Origin: Actinomycetota bacterium
GTDB lineage: Bacteria; Actinomycetota; Coriobacteriia; Anaerosomatales; Anaerosomataceae
Assembly (NCBI GenBank): GCA_009668945.1
Contig: SBEH01000008.1
Location: forward strand, 1-64,000
Direction of reading: 5' to 3'
DNA: 64,000 bases
Shown here: in pieces, positions 26,763-35,664 of the stretch
How the letters are laid out: each line of letters starts with the position of its first letter
How positions within the stretch are numbered: the first letter of the stretch is position 1
Position numbers and translations under genes: made by a program
Notes under the pieces: model-generated
Databases searched by the model: none
The model's input: only the letters and a program-made list of their open reading frames with translations
What the model was told of the DNA's origin: nothing

Positions 26763-29753
26763 CTAGGGCGTGTACGTCTTGGAAGCCGGGTGACACGTGC
26801 TCGTGCAGGTGTGTGTAGCGTGGCTGTAGGCCGTGATATCGCCGCTGGCGATGAGCCGCTGCCGCGTCGGCGATCCGTGGCTGACGTGGCATGTGGCACA
26901 TCCGAAGCCGTGAGTCTCGCTGTGGAGTTCGTGCAGCGGTCCGGCCACGGCGTCCCTGAAGCCACTTCCGGTCGCCGCAACCGTGTCGTCTGCCCCCGTG
27001 AAGTAGACACTGTACTTGTGGCAGCCGTAGCACAGACCGTCGGAATTGGACGGACGGGCGCCAAGATACGGCAGCCTCAGGATCGGCGCTTCGGCCGACG
27101 TATGCGGACCCGCAACAGCCGGAGCCGCTCCTGCAATCGAATGGCAGTCGATGCAGTACAGCCTCGATGCTTGCGTCCACGGCGCGACGAACGTGCCGAC
27201 GTTGATCGCGGTCGTGGCCGCCGCCTCGACCGCATGGAAGCTCACGTTGGCCGTATCGAACTGCGCCGAGACATCCGCCGCGCCCTCGAGCCCGGCCGGA
27301 TTCTGATACGCGGAGTGGCACTTGTAGCAGAGCTCGTACTCGTTGTTCACGGGCCTCACACCGGCAAGCGCCGCGGTGGCACCCGACGTGCCCCGGATGA
27401 GTCCGTACGCGGCCGGTGCGATCCCGGCGGTCGATGTCGCCTCATGAGAGTTGTGACAGTCGGCGCAGTCGACGTGCCGAACGAAGGGCGCGACCTCGGC
27501 TGCAACGTGCGCATCGGGGACCGCCGCCACCGGATGCCTAGACGGGCCCACGCCGCCGAAGTCCGCGAGCGCGAGCGACGGCGCGGTACCTGCGCGTTCG
27601 ACGCCACCCGCCGCCAGGAGCGTGGCGGAAGCGAACGACGTCTGGCCGACGTTGTGCTGGAATACCTGCAGGCTGGGCGGGGTGGCCAGGGCGCCGGTCC
27701 GGCTCCAGTAGCCGCCGTTGCCGACGACGAGCTCGGCGTACGTGTCGCCATCGATGTCGCCTGCCGCGAGTGATCCCGTCCCGAAGCCGGTGCCCGTGAC
27801 CCACGACTGCGCCGCCCCGAGTCCGCTCACGGTGCTCTGTGCGAAGACGTAGACCTGACTCTGACCATCGGCGCCGTTCGCCGCCACCGAGAGCTCGGCA
27901 CCCGAGGTGCCGACCGGCGTGGAGCCGGGAAGCACATCGGCAACCAGCGTCGCCCATGGCTTCGCGGTGCCCACGGCAGGCAGGGTCGCGCTGCCGATCT
28001 CGGTCCCAGCTGCGCTGTAGACGGTCACGTGATTGACCGCCTCATCGGCGTTGGCCACCGCGATCTCCACGCCCGCCGCGATGTCGATATCGCCGATGCT
28101 CGGTCCTCGCACGCCCGCCTTCGCCGCGATTGGCGCGATGAAGGGGGCAAGCGTCCCGGGTGTTACCGCCGATTCTGTGAGCACATGGATCCGGGAGCCG
28201 GCGGCATCCGTGATGACCAGCTCCGCGTACCCGTCGGCATCAAGATCTCCCGCGGCCATGCCGGTGAGGTTCGCGCCGAGACCCGCGACGGTGTCCAGCG
28301 ACAACAGGCCCAGCATGTCGTAGCGATACACGTAGAGCGTGCTGCCCGAGATGACGCAGATCTCCGGTCGCGTCGGAACTCCGTTGGCGATGACGTCGGC
28401 GATGACCAGGTAGTCGGCGATGCCACCGATCGCCAGCCCTGCCGGCTCCAAGAAGTACGACGAGAGACCCTTGAGGGGATCCGGTTCGAACACCGTCAAC
28501 CGAGCCGAAGCGGTGTCTGTCACAAGGAGGTTCTGCGAACCGTCGCCATCGATGTCGCCCGCCGCCAGCACGCCAGCGAGTCCGAGTGGCGCGTAGAGCC
28601 GCGGCCCCTGGACGGCACGAGGCACGGTCGTCGTGGCCTCGGTACTCCACAGCGCCACCGTGCTGGATCCGGCGGTCGTCGTCTCCGCCGAGAAACTGGC
28701 GACCAGCTCGAGATCGGGCGCGGACGCCGCCGGGTACTGCAGCGACACGAGGTTAGTGCTCGCAGCACTCGCGCCGTCATGGCAGTCGAGGCACAGCGCC
28801 GAAGGCTTCATCTCGAGCAGCGACTGGATCGGATTGCCGGTGCCGTCGTCGCGGCCCATGGGCGCGTGGCAGACCTGACACTCGCCGATCAGTCGCGGCG
28901 TGGCCGGCGCCGGCCATTCGCCGGGTATGGTGGCGGTCCGGTTCGAGACGTAGTGTGCCGAAACCGAATAGGCGGTCTTGCCCGGGAACGAGCGATATGA
29001 GTTCTCGTGGCAGGTGAGACAGAACGTCCGATTGTTCGCCGTGACCGTCAGCGTCGCGACGACCGACGGCGGCGTGACCCTCGCCGTCAGTAGCGGGGCC
29101 ACCGCCGAGCCGTGCCCCTGATGGCAGATGAGGCAGCGAACCTGCGTGCCGTCCGCGGGATTCGGCAGCGAACCGTAGTGGAGCGTCTTTTCGTACACGG
29201 ACACGCCCGGGAACCGGCTTGCCGGCCGCACCTGGTGACACGTCCCGCAGTACGCCGAGCCGCGGTATACCGCTGTGCCAACTGCCGTCCTTGCGCGCAG
29301 GAGCCGCGCGTACGGCACGCCCGGCGCGCTCTCGGCCGTTCCGTGGCTGTCGTGGCAACTGCTGCAGTACTTCACTGGGGGGCCGTATGGGCTCGCGGCC
29401 GGCGCGAGCGAGTGGGCCGAGACCTCCGCGAAATCGGCCCCGACGGGAGTGCCGGAGCCTAGGGCGTCGACGCCGTGGCAGACGTAGCACAGCGCGGTGT
29501 CCCCGGAATTCAGCGCCACTGCAAGACCGAGGGCGGTCGACGTCATCTCCCAGCTGCCCGGATCGATTCGGCCGAAGTCGCCGGCCGCCGTGTGCGCACG
29601 GTGACACATGGCGCAGCTGTCCGGCGTCGTCGAAGTCGCGACGTGAGGGGCGGCCGCGAGGGCCGGAAGGGGTGAAGCGAGCACGGAGAGCGCGCACACG
29701 AATGCTGCGCTCGTGATGACCGCTATGCGGCCGAGCCCCGTACCCCGGATCAT
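26763..29753 (-). CDS. Multiheme c-type cytochrome interrupted by an FG-GAP beta-propeller (14 haem sites)
   Basis: A 996-residue exported protein. A signal peptide (about 1-34, ending LPALAAA) is followed by eight CXXCH sites at about residues 45-325 (CAMCH, CYVCH, CSSCH, CGTCH, CLICH, CLTCH, CQVCH, CLDCH). A haem-free region of about 400 residues carries FG-GAP/integrin-like calcium repeats (GDIDGDGSQNLLVTD, GDLDADGYAELVITD, GDIDGDTYAELVVGN). A C-terminal group adds five CXXCH sites and one CX3CH (CTSTCH) near the end. The propeller may bind a partner or surface while the haem blocks carry electrons. The gene has its own candidate promoter. I do not recognise a characterised homologue with this order. 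Confidence 0.85.
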   Translation of the reverse strand: MIRGTGLGRIAVITSAAFVCALSVLASPLPALAAAPHVATSTTPDSCAMCHRAHTAAGDFGRIDPGSWEMTSTALGLAVALNSGDTALCYVCHGVDALGSGTPVGADFAEVSAHSLAPAASPYGPPVKYCSSCHDSHGTAESAPGVPYARLLRARTAVGTAVYRGSAYCGTCHQVRPASRFPGVSVYEKTLHYGSLPNPADGTQVRCLICHQGHGSAVAPLLTARVTPPSVVATLTVTANNRTFCLTCHENSYRSFPGKTAYSVSAHYVSNRTATIPGEWPAPATPRLIGECQVCHAPMGRDDGTGNPIQSLLEMKPSALCLDCHDGASAASTNLVSLQYPAASAPDLELVASFSAETTTAGSSTVALWSTEATTTVPRAVQGPRLYAPLGLAGVLAAGDIDGDGSQNLLVTDTASARLTVFEPDPLKGLSSYFLEPAGLAIGGIADYLVIADVIANGVPTRPEICVISGSTLYVYRYDMLGLLSLDTVAGLGANLTGMAAGDLDADGYAELVITDAAGSRIHVLTESAVTPGTLAPFIAPIAAKAGVRGPSIGDIDIAAGVEIAVANADEAVNHVTVYSAAGTEIGSATLPAVGTAKPWATLVADVLPGSTPVGTSGAELSVAANGADGQSQVYVFAQSTVSGLGAAQSWVTGTGFGTGSLAAGDIDGDTYAELVVGNGGYWSRTGALATPPSLQVFQHNVGQTSFASATLLAAGGVERAGTAPSLALADFGGVGPSRHPVAAVPDAHVAAEVAPFVRHVDCADCHNSHEATSTAGIAPAAYGLIRGTSGATAALAGVRPVNNEYELCYKCHSAYQNPAGLEGAADVSAQFDTANVSFHAVEAAATTAINVGTFVAPWTQASRLYCIDCHSIAGAAPAVAGPHTSAEAPILRLPYLGARPSNSDGLCYGCHKYSVYFTGADDTVAATGSGFRDAVAGPLHELHSETHGFGCATCHVSHGSPTRQRLIASGDITAYSHATHTCTSTCHPASKTYTP

Positions 29754-29821
29754 GTCACCGCCCAGCTGTCCCCAGGACGATCCGCCTCATACCGGCCGGC
29801 GCACCGTCACACTTTGCAGAC

Positions 29822-29850
29822 AGTATACGATGTCGACTCGCGCGTTTCAC
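29822..29850 (-). promoter_or_regulatory. Candidate promoter for the 14-haem cytochrome
   Basis: Minus-strand TATACT (29822-29827) lies 17 bp from GTGAAA (29845-29850). This matches sigma-70-type -10 (5/6) and -35 (4/6) elements at normal spacing. It sits about 70 bp before the ATG at 29753, in the largest gap of the downstream cluster. Confidence 0.5.
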
Positions 29851-29896
29851 CCACGAACTGGGCGAGATTCCCCCGGAGTCTCGTGCGCCAGAAGCG

Positions 29897-32071
29897 CTAC
29901 TGCCCGAGCCAGAACGCCGGGCCGTCGAGGCTGTATATGTTCGGCCACCTGGCGAGGACGTTGTTCCTCTCGGCCTCGCTTGCGGTGTAGAAGTGACTGC
30001 CGTTGCTCTTGTTGTAGAACCGGTAGACCGGCACGCTGTTCGCCACCGGCCCCGGGTTCACCGCGTAGGTGGGCCCGTCCATCGAGAACGTCCCGGGCCA
30101 CCTGGCAAGCGCGTTGGCGGCCTCACCGGCGCTTGCGGTGTAGAAGTGGCTGCTGCTGACACGGTTGTACAGGCGAGTGAGCGGTGTCGTGTTGTTGGCC
30201 GGGTTGAGGTAGTACGCCACGCCCTCGTCCTGGAAGATGTGCGGCCACGTAGCGTTCACGTTGGCGCGCTCGGCGGCCGAGTCGGTGTAGAAGTGCGTGT
30301 TGTTCGTGAAGTTGTAGAAGCGGTACACGGGCACGGGGACGGGAGGAGGCGGCGGGGTGCTGCCACCTGAGACCGTGACGGTGATCGTCTCGGAGGCGGT
30401 CGCTGCGCCGTCGGAGACCACGACGGTGATCGGGTAGGTGCCGGGTCCCTGCGCCTCGGTGGGCGTCCAGGTGAAGGAGCCGCCGGAGGTGATGGCCGCA
30501 CCCGTCGGAGGGGTGCCTGAGAGGGAAAAGATCAGCGTCTGGGCCGGGATGTCGGCGTCTGTGGCCGTCGCGGTGAAGGACAGCAGCGAGCCTTCGGCCA
30601 CGTTCTTGTTGCCGATGGCGGCAAGGACGGGGGCGGTGTGGACCTCCGAGACCGTGACGGTGATCGTCTCGGAGGCGGTCGCTGCGCCGTCGGAGACCAC
30701 GACGGTGATCGGGTAGGTGCCGGGTCCCTGCGCCTCGGTGGGCGTCCAGGTGAAGGAGCCGCCGGAGGTGATGGCCGCACCCGTCGGAGGGGTGCCTGAG
30801 AGGGAAAAGATCAGCGTCTGGGCCGGGATGTCGGCGTCTGTGGCCGTCGCGGTGAAGGACAGCAGCGAGCCTTCGGCCACGTTCTTGTTGCCGATGGCGG
30901 CAAGGACGGGGGCGGTGTTCTGCGGTCCGCCGGTCGCCTGACGCCACGTGAGGCCGTCGGTGGTGAGAAGAACGGTTCCGGACGCGCCGACCGCCCATCC
31001 TATCGTGGTGCCGGGCCGGAACTCGACGTCGTAGAGCGCGTAGGGATTGCCGCCTGTGATCGTGCACGCAGCCCAGGTCGCACCGCCGTCCGTCGTCCGC
31101 ACGATGGTGCCGTCCGAACTCGCAGCCCAACCTTTGGCCGCATCGGTCATGTCGACTGCGGTCAGCACCGCAGTGCCCGCGGTTGCCGCCGAGGCCGTCC
31201 ACGTCGCGCCACCGTCCGTCGTGTAGTACACGACGCGGTTGCCACCCACGACTTGCCCCACCGTGATGCCGGCGGTCGCGGAACCGAAAGAGACGCCCTC
31301 CAAGCGCAGGTCGTTGGTGCCGAACCCGGTCACCTTGGTGTACGAGACGCCACTGTTCGTCGACTTGAACAGCGGGTACTTCTCGACATTCGCGGTATCG
31401 AGAGTCCAGTAGTCGATACCACATGCCCAGATCGTGGATCCCGCATACTCCACGTCGAGCAACTCACCACGGCCCACATCGTAGTACTGGTCGATGATCA
31501 GGTACCTGTGCGGCTTGGTCTCGTAGAACGGGTTGCCCCAGTACCGCAGGTTGCCCGCCGACCCCATCGACGTCCCACCGGTCCAGGTTCCGTCATACGG
31601 GGAGATGTCGCCGGCCGCGGTGATGGCGGCCATGCCGCCGACCTGGCAGGCCACATCGTTGTGACTTCTACCCGTTGCGTCGAGTAACCCGCCGTCCATC
31701 GAAACGTACGGAGTGAAGTCAACGTTCGTCCACGTCGCACCGCCGTCGCTGGTCGAGGCCACTTTGCCGGCGTGGTCGACCGCAACGCCGGTTGCCGAGT
31801 TCCAGAAGTCGATGCCCCGAAACGAGTACGTGTCGGCGCCGCGCACCTGGGTCCAAACGTCCCCACCGTCTGTGGTCTTCATGATCACGCCGTTGTCGGC
31901 CGCCGCAAACCCCGTCGTGTCGCTCGTGAACGTCACCGACGTTAGGCTGCCCGTCGTTACACCCGCGGCCTCAACACCTGATGCCGGGGGCATGCTGGCC
32001 GTCGGCAGGACAGCGGCGACCATGCTGGCAGCAACCAGCGCTGTGAGTCGATTTCTGACGCGGGCAGACAC
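29897..32071 (-). CDS. Secreted Ycf48-like propeller / Ig / DUF5648 surface protein
   Basis: A 724-residue exported protein. After a signal peptide, residues about 40-375 form BNR/Ycf48-like blades (repeated TTDGG-type turns such as KTTDGGDVWTQV, STSDGGATWTNV, RTTDGGATWAAC). Two almost identical Ig-like (He_PIG type) modules of 93 residues follow at about 382-568. A proline linker (GGSTPPPPPVPVPV) leads to three DUF5648-type repeats with YRFYN...HFYT signatures, ending FWLGQ. GTG at 32071 has GGAGG 12 bases upstream. No enzymatic residues are recognised. It is probably an adhesion or scaffold protein on the cell surface, 27 bp after the NHL gene. Confidence 0.8.
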   Translation of the reverse strand: MSARVRNRLTALVAASMVAAVLPTASMPPASGVEAAGVTTGSLTSVTFTSDTTGFAAADNGVIMKTTDGGDVWTQVRGADTYSFRGIDFWNSATGVAVDHAGKVASTSDGGATWTNVDFTPYVSMDGGLLDATGRSHNDVACQVGGMAAITAAGDISPYDGTWTGGTSMGSAGNLRYWGNPFYETKPHRYLIIDQYYDVGRGELLDVEYAGSTIWACGIDYWTLDTANVEKYPLFKSTNSGVSYTKVTGFGTNDLRLEGVSFGSATAGITVGQVVGGNRVVYYTTDGGATWTASAATAGTAVLTAVDMTDAAKGWAASSDGTIVRTTDGGATWAACTITGGNPYALYDVEFRPGTTIGWAVGASGTVLLTTDGLTWRQATGGPQNTAPVLAAIGNKNVAEGSLLSFTATATDADIPAQTLIFSLSGTPPTGAAITSGGSFTWTPTEAQGPGTYPITVVVSDGAATASETITVTVSEVHTAPVLAAIGNKNVAEGSLLSFTATATDADIPAQTLIFSLSGTPPTGAAITSGGSFTWTPTEAQGPGTYPITVVVSDGAATASETITVTVSGGSTPPPPPVPVPVYRFYNFTNNTHFYTDSAAERANVNATWPHIFQDEGVAYYLNPANNTTPLTRLYNRVSSSHFYTASAGEAANALARWPGTFSMDGPTYAVNPGPVANSVPVYRFYNKSNGSHFYTASEAERNNVLARWPNIYSLDGPAFWLGQ
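30369..30918 (-). repeat. Tandem 279-bp repeat encoding two identical Ig-like modules
   Basis: The segment 30369-30639 recurs at 30648-30918, a 279-bp period equal to 93 codons. By eye I find no mismatch over about 271 bases, including third codon positions. The reading frame is kept. Such identity points to a recent duplication or ongoing gene conversion. Confidence 0.95.
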
Positions 32072-32098
32072 CTCGAAATCATTCCTCCGTGATGTCGG

Positions 32099-33274
32099 TC
32101 ACGTGTTCGTGCTGCTAGGGGGCGTGTCCTCGACTATAGCAGCTTCCGCGCCCAACCGCCGTCTCGGCCAGAACGCGCCCGCGACCGCGGCGAGACTGGC
32201 CGCCATCAGCATCAGCCCGGAGAGTCGCATGGGCGAGAGTCGCAGCTTCTCTGCGACGGCTCGCACCCCGAACGACTCGGCAGGCCACTGCACGGACCAG
32301 ACTTGCACGCGCGCGTTGCCGGTGTCCGCCACGAACAGCTGGCTGCTCTGTGCGTCGTACACGACATCATTCGGATACGCCAACTGACCGGCTGCAGAGC
32401 CCGGAGCGCCGTAGCGCGTGACCTCAGAGCCGTCGGTGTCCAGCAACACAATCTCGCTCGCGAGCGCGTCGACCACAGCAACGTACGTTTTGCCTTGATC
32501 GCCCTCGAGGAAGGCGAGTCCTCGCGCGATGCCGTTGACCCGCACGAGTCGCTGGAACGCGCCCTCGCGATCGAACACTAGTACGCGGCGGTTGTTGCCG
32601 TCGCTGACCCATATGGTGTCGTCGCCGAACGCCACTGCGTTCGGGAAGTCCAACGCGACGGAGACATCGCCCGGGACAGCGGTGGCCTCCGCGCTACCCA
32701 GCGAGAACCGCACCTCGCCGGCGCGGTTCATGACCACCATGCGATGCCGTCCGGAGCTGTCGGTCACTGCCACCGAGCCCTCGCCGTCGCACGCCACACC
32801 GAGCGGCCCCCAGGTAGGGGTGCTCTCATTCGATGGCCGCAGATCGTCAAGACGAACGCCCTCAGCCGAGAATCTCAAGACTGACCGCGTCTCCCGGTCC
32901 ACCACCAGCAGCGTTCCGGTGGCGTTGTCACTTGCTGCGTACGCGGGCACCACCAGCGCACCTCGGCCGATCTCACCAAGATCGAACCCCGCCACCGAGA
33001 ACACGCGTACGACCGCCGCTTCGGAATCGGACACGTAGATACGACCATCGCCGACTGCGAGTCCGACCGGACGGATCAGCGGCGCATCCCCGGCATCGGG
33101 TAGGGACCTCACGTACGAGAGGCTCGGCGCCGCCTCGCCAACAGGAGAGACGGTGGGCACGGCCACCTTCGCCGCAGGCGCCAGAATCGCGATCGCCGCG
33201 CCCGCAAAGAGCGCCGTTGCTCCCACGGCGAAGACGACACGCCGGGGTCCTTCGAGCCGCAAGGTCAGCCGCAT
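32099..33274 (-). CDS. Membrane-anchored NHL-repeat beta-propeller protein
   Basis: A 391-residue protein with an N-terminal helix (about 14-33). The NHL propeller (about 55-335) has blades such as RPVGLAVGDGRIYVSDSE, FPNAVAFGDDTIWVSDGNN and YPNDVVYDAQSSQLFVADTG. A C-terminal helix (LSGLMLMAASLAAVAGAF) and a short charged tail follow. ATG at 33274 has AGGGG seven bases upstream; a TTG at 33277 is an alternative. It lies 9 bp after the lipoprotein gene. It is related in layout to the larger NHL protein at 42768-44348. The ligand or partner is unknown; proximity suggests assembly with the cytochromes. Confidence 0.85.
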   Translation of the reverse strand: MRLTLRLEGPRRVVFAVGATALFAGAAIAILAPAAKVAVPTVSPVGEAAPSLSYVRSLPDAGDAPLIRPVGLAVGDGRIYVSDSEAAVVRVFSVAGFDLGEIGRGALVVPAYAASDNATGTLLVVDRETRSVLRFSAEGVRLDDLRPSNESTPTWGPLGVACDGEGSVAVTDSSGRHRMVVMNRAGEVRFSLGSAEATAVPGDVSVALDFPNAVAFGDDTIWVSDGNNRRVLVFDREGAFQRLVRVNGIARGLAFLEGDQGKTYVAVVDALASEIVLLDTDGSEVTRYGAPGSAAGQLAYPNDVVYDAQSSQLFVADTGNARVQVWSVQWPAESFGVRAVAEKLRLSPMRLSGLMLMAASLAAVAGAFWPRRRLGAEAAIVEDTPPSSTNT

Positions 33275-33283
33275 CAAGCGCCC

Positions 33284-34120
33284 CTACTTCGCGATGCTCT
33301 CGACCACGGCGAACACGTCGTTCAGGAGACCCTCGCCGGATGCGCCGGTGGCGTGCAGCTCGACGATCACGGTCACCGCGCCGTCCGTGAAGACCGCGGC
33401 CGCGAACTGACCATTCGAGCCCGCAACAACCGCGTGCCCACCGATCGTCTTCTCCTGCCGCGCGTCCGGGTACTCGGTCGCGATCGCCGCCTGGGCCGCT
33501 TCTGCGGCCTTGGCGTCGATTCGCTGCTCGACCTCGATCATCAGCTGGTCCGCCGTGCTGCTTGTGGGAATGTACTGCCTGCTGAGTGACGCCATGTCCG
33601 CCAGTATCCCCTGCGCAGCGTAGCCGTTGATCGCGTCCGGCACGTACTTGGTGAGGCTCACGACGGGACCCGTCGGTTCCGCGGCCGGGTCCTCGGGAGT
33701 CGCGTCGCCACCTGGTGTGGCGGGATCATCGATCGGGTCGACGGCCGGCGTCTGCCCGGCGTCGATCGCGTCGGCCTGCTCCTTCGCCTTGCGGTAGGTC
33801 GGGTCGCGGTCGATCACCGTCTGCAGCCGCTCGCGGGCCGTAGCGAGGTCGCCTGCGGCAAGCGCGTCCTGCGCCTGCGCGTACAGCGCGCCCAGGTCAC
33901 CGTGCACCTCGCAGGTGATGACCTTGGTGGTCACGCCGTACTCGCCCACCTTGCTCTGCGGGACCTCGATCTCCTTCGTGTTGTCCTCGACGATCTCGCC
34001 GGCAGTGCATATGACGATCTCACCAGTCTTCATCTTGACCTTGCGCTGGCAGCCCGTGAGGGGTACGAGCAGACCGAACAACACGACGACGACCAGCGCA
34101 ATCGTCAGGAACTTCCTCAC
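33284..34120 (-). CDS. Lipoprotein with TPR-like segment, unknown function
   Basis: A 278-residue exported lipoprotein with a hydrophobic signal and lipobox LTGC (Cys near residue 24). A short helical repeat (LYAQAQDALAAGDLATARERLQTVIDRDP) looks like one TPR unit. An acidic Pro-rich linker (PAVDPIDDPATPGGDATPED) and a C-terminal alpha/beta domain follow. I do not recognise the C-terminal domain. The start overlaps the upstream membrane protein stop by four bases (ATGA), so the two are probably made together. Confidence 0.75.
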   Translation of the reverse strand: MRKFLTIALVVVVLFGLLVPLTGCQRKVKMKTGEIVICTAGEIVEDNTKEIEVPQSKVGEYGVTTKVITCEVHGDLGALYAQAQDALAAGDLATARERLQTVIDRDPTYRKAKEQADAIDAGQTPAVDPIDDPATPGGDATPEDPAAEPTGPVVSLTKYVPDAINGYAAQGILADMASLSRQYIPTSSTADQLMIEVEQRIDAKAAEAAQAAIATEYPDARQEKTIGGHAVVAGSNGQFAAAVFTDGAVTVIVELHATGASGEGLLNDVFAVVESIAK

Positions 34121-35565
34121 TGCGAGACCACCTCTCGTCCTTGCTCGTCACGCGCCGCGACCTCTTCGGACGCTACTGGCGTTCGATACGACAACGTTAC
34201 AGCCACGGCAAAGAGCGCGCCAACCAACGCGAGAATCGCCAGAATCGGCGGTCCTCCGCTGAAGTCGATGCGTGCGAACTCGGAACCGTAGTCGACTTGG
34301 ACATCCGATGGGATGAACGCGGTGAGGGTGCGAAGCGGCGTCGCAGCAGCAAGCGGCCACGCCACGGCCGCCGCCAGGACGGCGGCCCCTTGCGACCACC
34401 CCACTCGCGGAACAGACCGGCGCATCGCAATCCCGACCGAGGCGACGGCCACGCCCAGCGCAAGCCACGTTCCGGCCATTTCCGCGCCCCAGAGTCCGAA
34501 CGACGCTTCGAAGCTCGTGCCGTCAGCGCGAATCGCCGTCACACTTGCAGACATGCCCGGGAGGACCAGTGCGACAAGTGCCGCACACGTCGCGACCGCG
34601 CCAAACACCAGACCAGCCGTGCGGAGCAGGCGTGGGCGGGATGCCAGGTCGGGCGAGTCGTCTCGCTCAGCCCGGGCGAGCCAGAGCCCCGCCGCCGTCG
34701 AAACGGTACCACCCAGAATCGGCCATATGAGCAGCGGGTTCGGGCCTCTCGCCCCGAACACCTGCTCCAAGAGCAGGAGCAAGGTCATCGCCGCGGGGAC
34801 CAGCACGTACGCACTTGCGACTTCGTACGCGGAACCACGTCGGAGGAGCACCAGGGTCGAGGCCGTCACGAACACTGCCGCGATGCCGAACGCCCAGAGT
34901 CCCCCGCCGGCGAGGTCCGCCACCGTAAGCGTGCCGGCTCCCGCAGAGGCGCCACCGATCACGATGGCCGCTCCGATCCCGCCGAGCGAGGCACGAAGCG
35001 CGGCGGCGGGCAACGACTTCCGACGCGCTGCCGCAGCAAGCACGAGCACGAGCGTCACCCATAGTGCGCCCGCCAGCAACATCAGCAACTCCTCGCGACC
35101 GTACCGGACGAACGGAGAGAACGAACTTGGCCGCTCCCAGTTGCCGACCACCGCTGCAGCGCCCGCGAGGGCGAGCAGTACGCCGCCGATCCGTCGTATC
35201 CGAGTCGGAGGACCTACCGCCGCCGAGATGGCCAGCATGGCTCCCCACGCGGCGGTGGTGAAGAACACTACCTCACTACCGGGCGGGGCGTCGGTGTACC
35301 GGTTCGCCATGACGAGCCAGGGAGCCACGGCGAACCCTCCTGCGCCGACGAACGCTTGCGGAAGCCACTCGCGCAGACCTCGGGCTCGCTCCCCCGGCAG
35401 ACCCACGGCAACCAACACGCCCAGGAACGCTCCGGCTGCCGCAACTGCGGCGAGCGCCGCCGGAGACGAGTACTGATGCGCTTCGGTGCCGAATACACTC
35501 GCCGCCACGCTCGAGAGTAGCAGCACGATGAAGCCTGCGGCCTTGAGAGCGACACCTCTGCGCAC
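34117..35565 (-). CDS. Polytopic membrane protein (EamA/DMT-like in outline), unknown function
   Basis: About 482 residues with roughly 12-14 hydrophobic helices and few loops, weakly like drug/metabolite (EamA) carriers but without a motif I can name. The frame can be read from GTG 35661, but that N-terminal part (EGKGRARPGPSPS) is the translation of a strong hairpin (35591-35628). A start at GTG 35565 (RRGVALKAAGFIVLLLSS), with GGAAG seven bases upstream, is therefore preferred. It overlaps the lipoprotein gene by four bases. The gene sits amid electron-transfer genes, so it may be the membrane core of that system, but this is inference. Confidence 0.65.
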   Translation of the reverse strand: MRRGVALKAAGFIVLLLSSVAASVFGTEAHQYSSPAALAAVAAAGAFLGVLVAVGLPGERARGLREWLPQAFVGAGGFAVAPWLVMANRYTDAPPGSEVVFFTTAAWGAMLAISAAVGPPTRIRRIGGVLLALAGAAAVVGNWERPSSFSPFVRYGREELLMLLAGALWVTLVLVLAAAARRKSLPAAALRASLGGIGAAIVIGGASAGAGTLTVADLAGGGLWAFGIAAVFVTASTLVLLRRGSAYEVASAYVLVPAAMTLLLLLEQVFGARGPNPLLIWPILGGTVSTAAGLWLARAERDDSPDLASRPRLLRTAGLVFGAVATCAALVALVLPGMSASVTAIRADGTSFEASFGLWGAEMAGTWLALGVAVASVGIAMRRSVPRVGWSQGAAVLAAAVAWPLAAATPLRTLTAFIPSDVQVDYGSEFARIDFSGGPPILAILALVGALFAVAVTLSYRTPVASEEVAARDEQGREVVSQ

Positions 35566-35590
35566 AGACGCTTCCGGTCTGAGAACCAGC

Positions 35591-35628
35591 GAAGGGGAAG
35601 GGCCGGGGCGAGCCCGGCCCTTCCCTTC
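35591..35628 (-). terminator. Strong hairpin between the 6-haem cytochrome and the membrane protein gene
   Basis: GAAGGGAAGGGCCGGG pairs with its complement, with one bulged base, around a short GC-rich loop. It begins 36 bp after the cytochrome stop. The following bases (GCTGGTTCTC) are only mildly T-rich. It may be an intra-operon terminator or a stabilising 3' end that lowers expression of the downstream genes relative to formate dehydrogenase. Confidence 0.7.
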
Positions 35629-35664
35629 TCGCGTGTCGTCTGGCTCAGACGTCACGAACACCTC

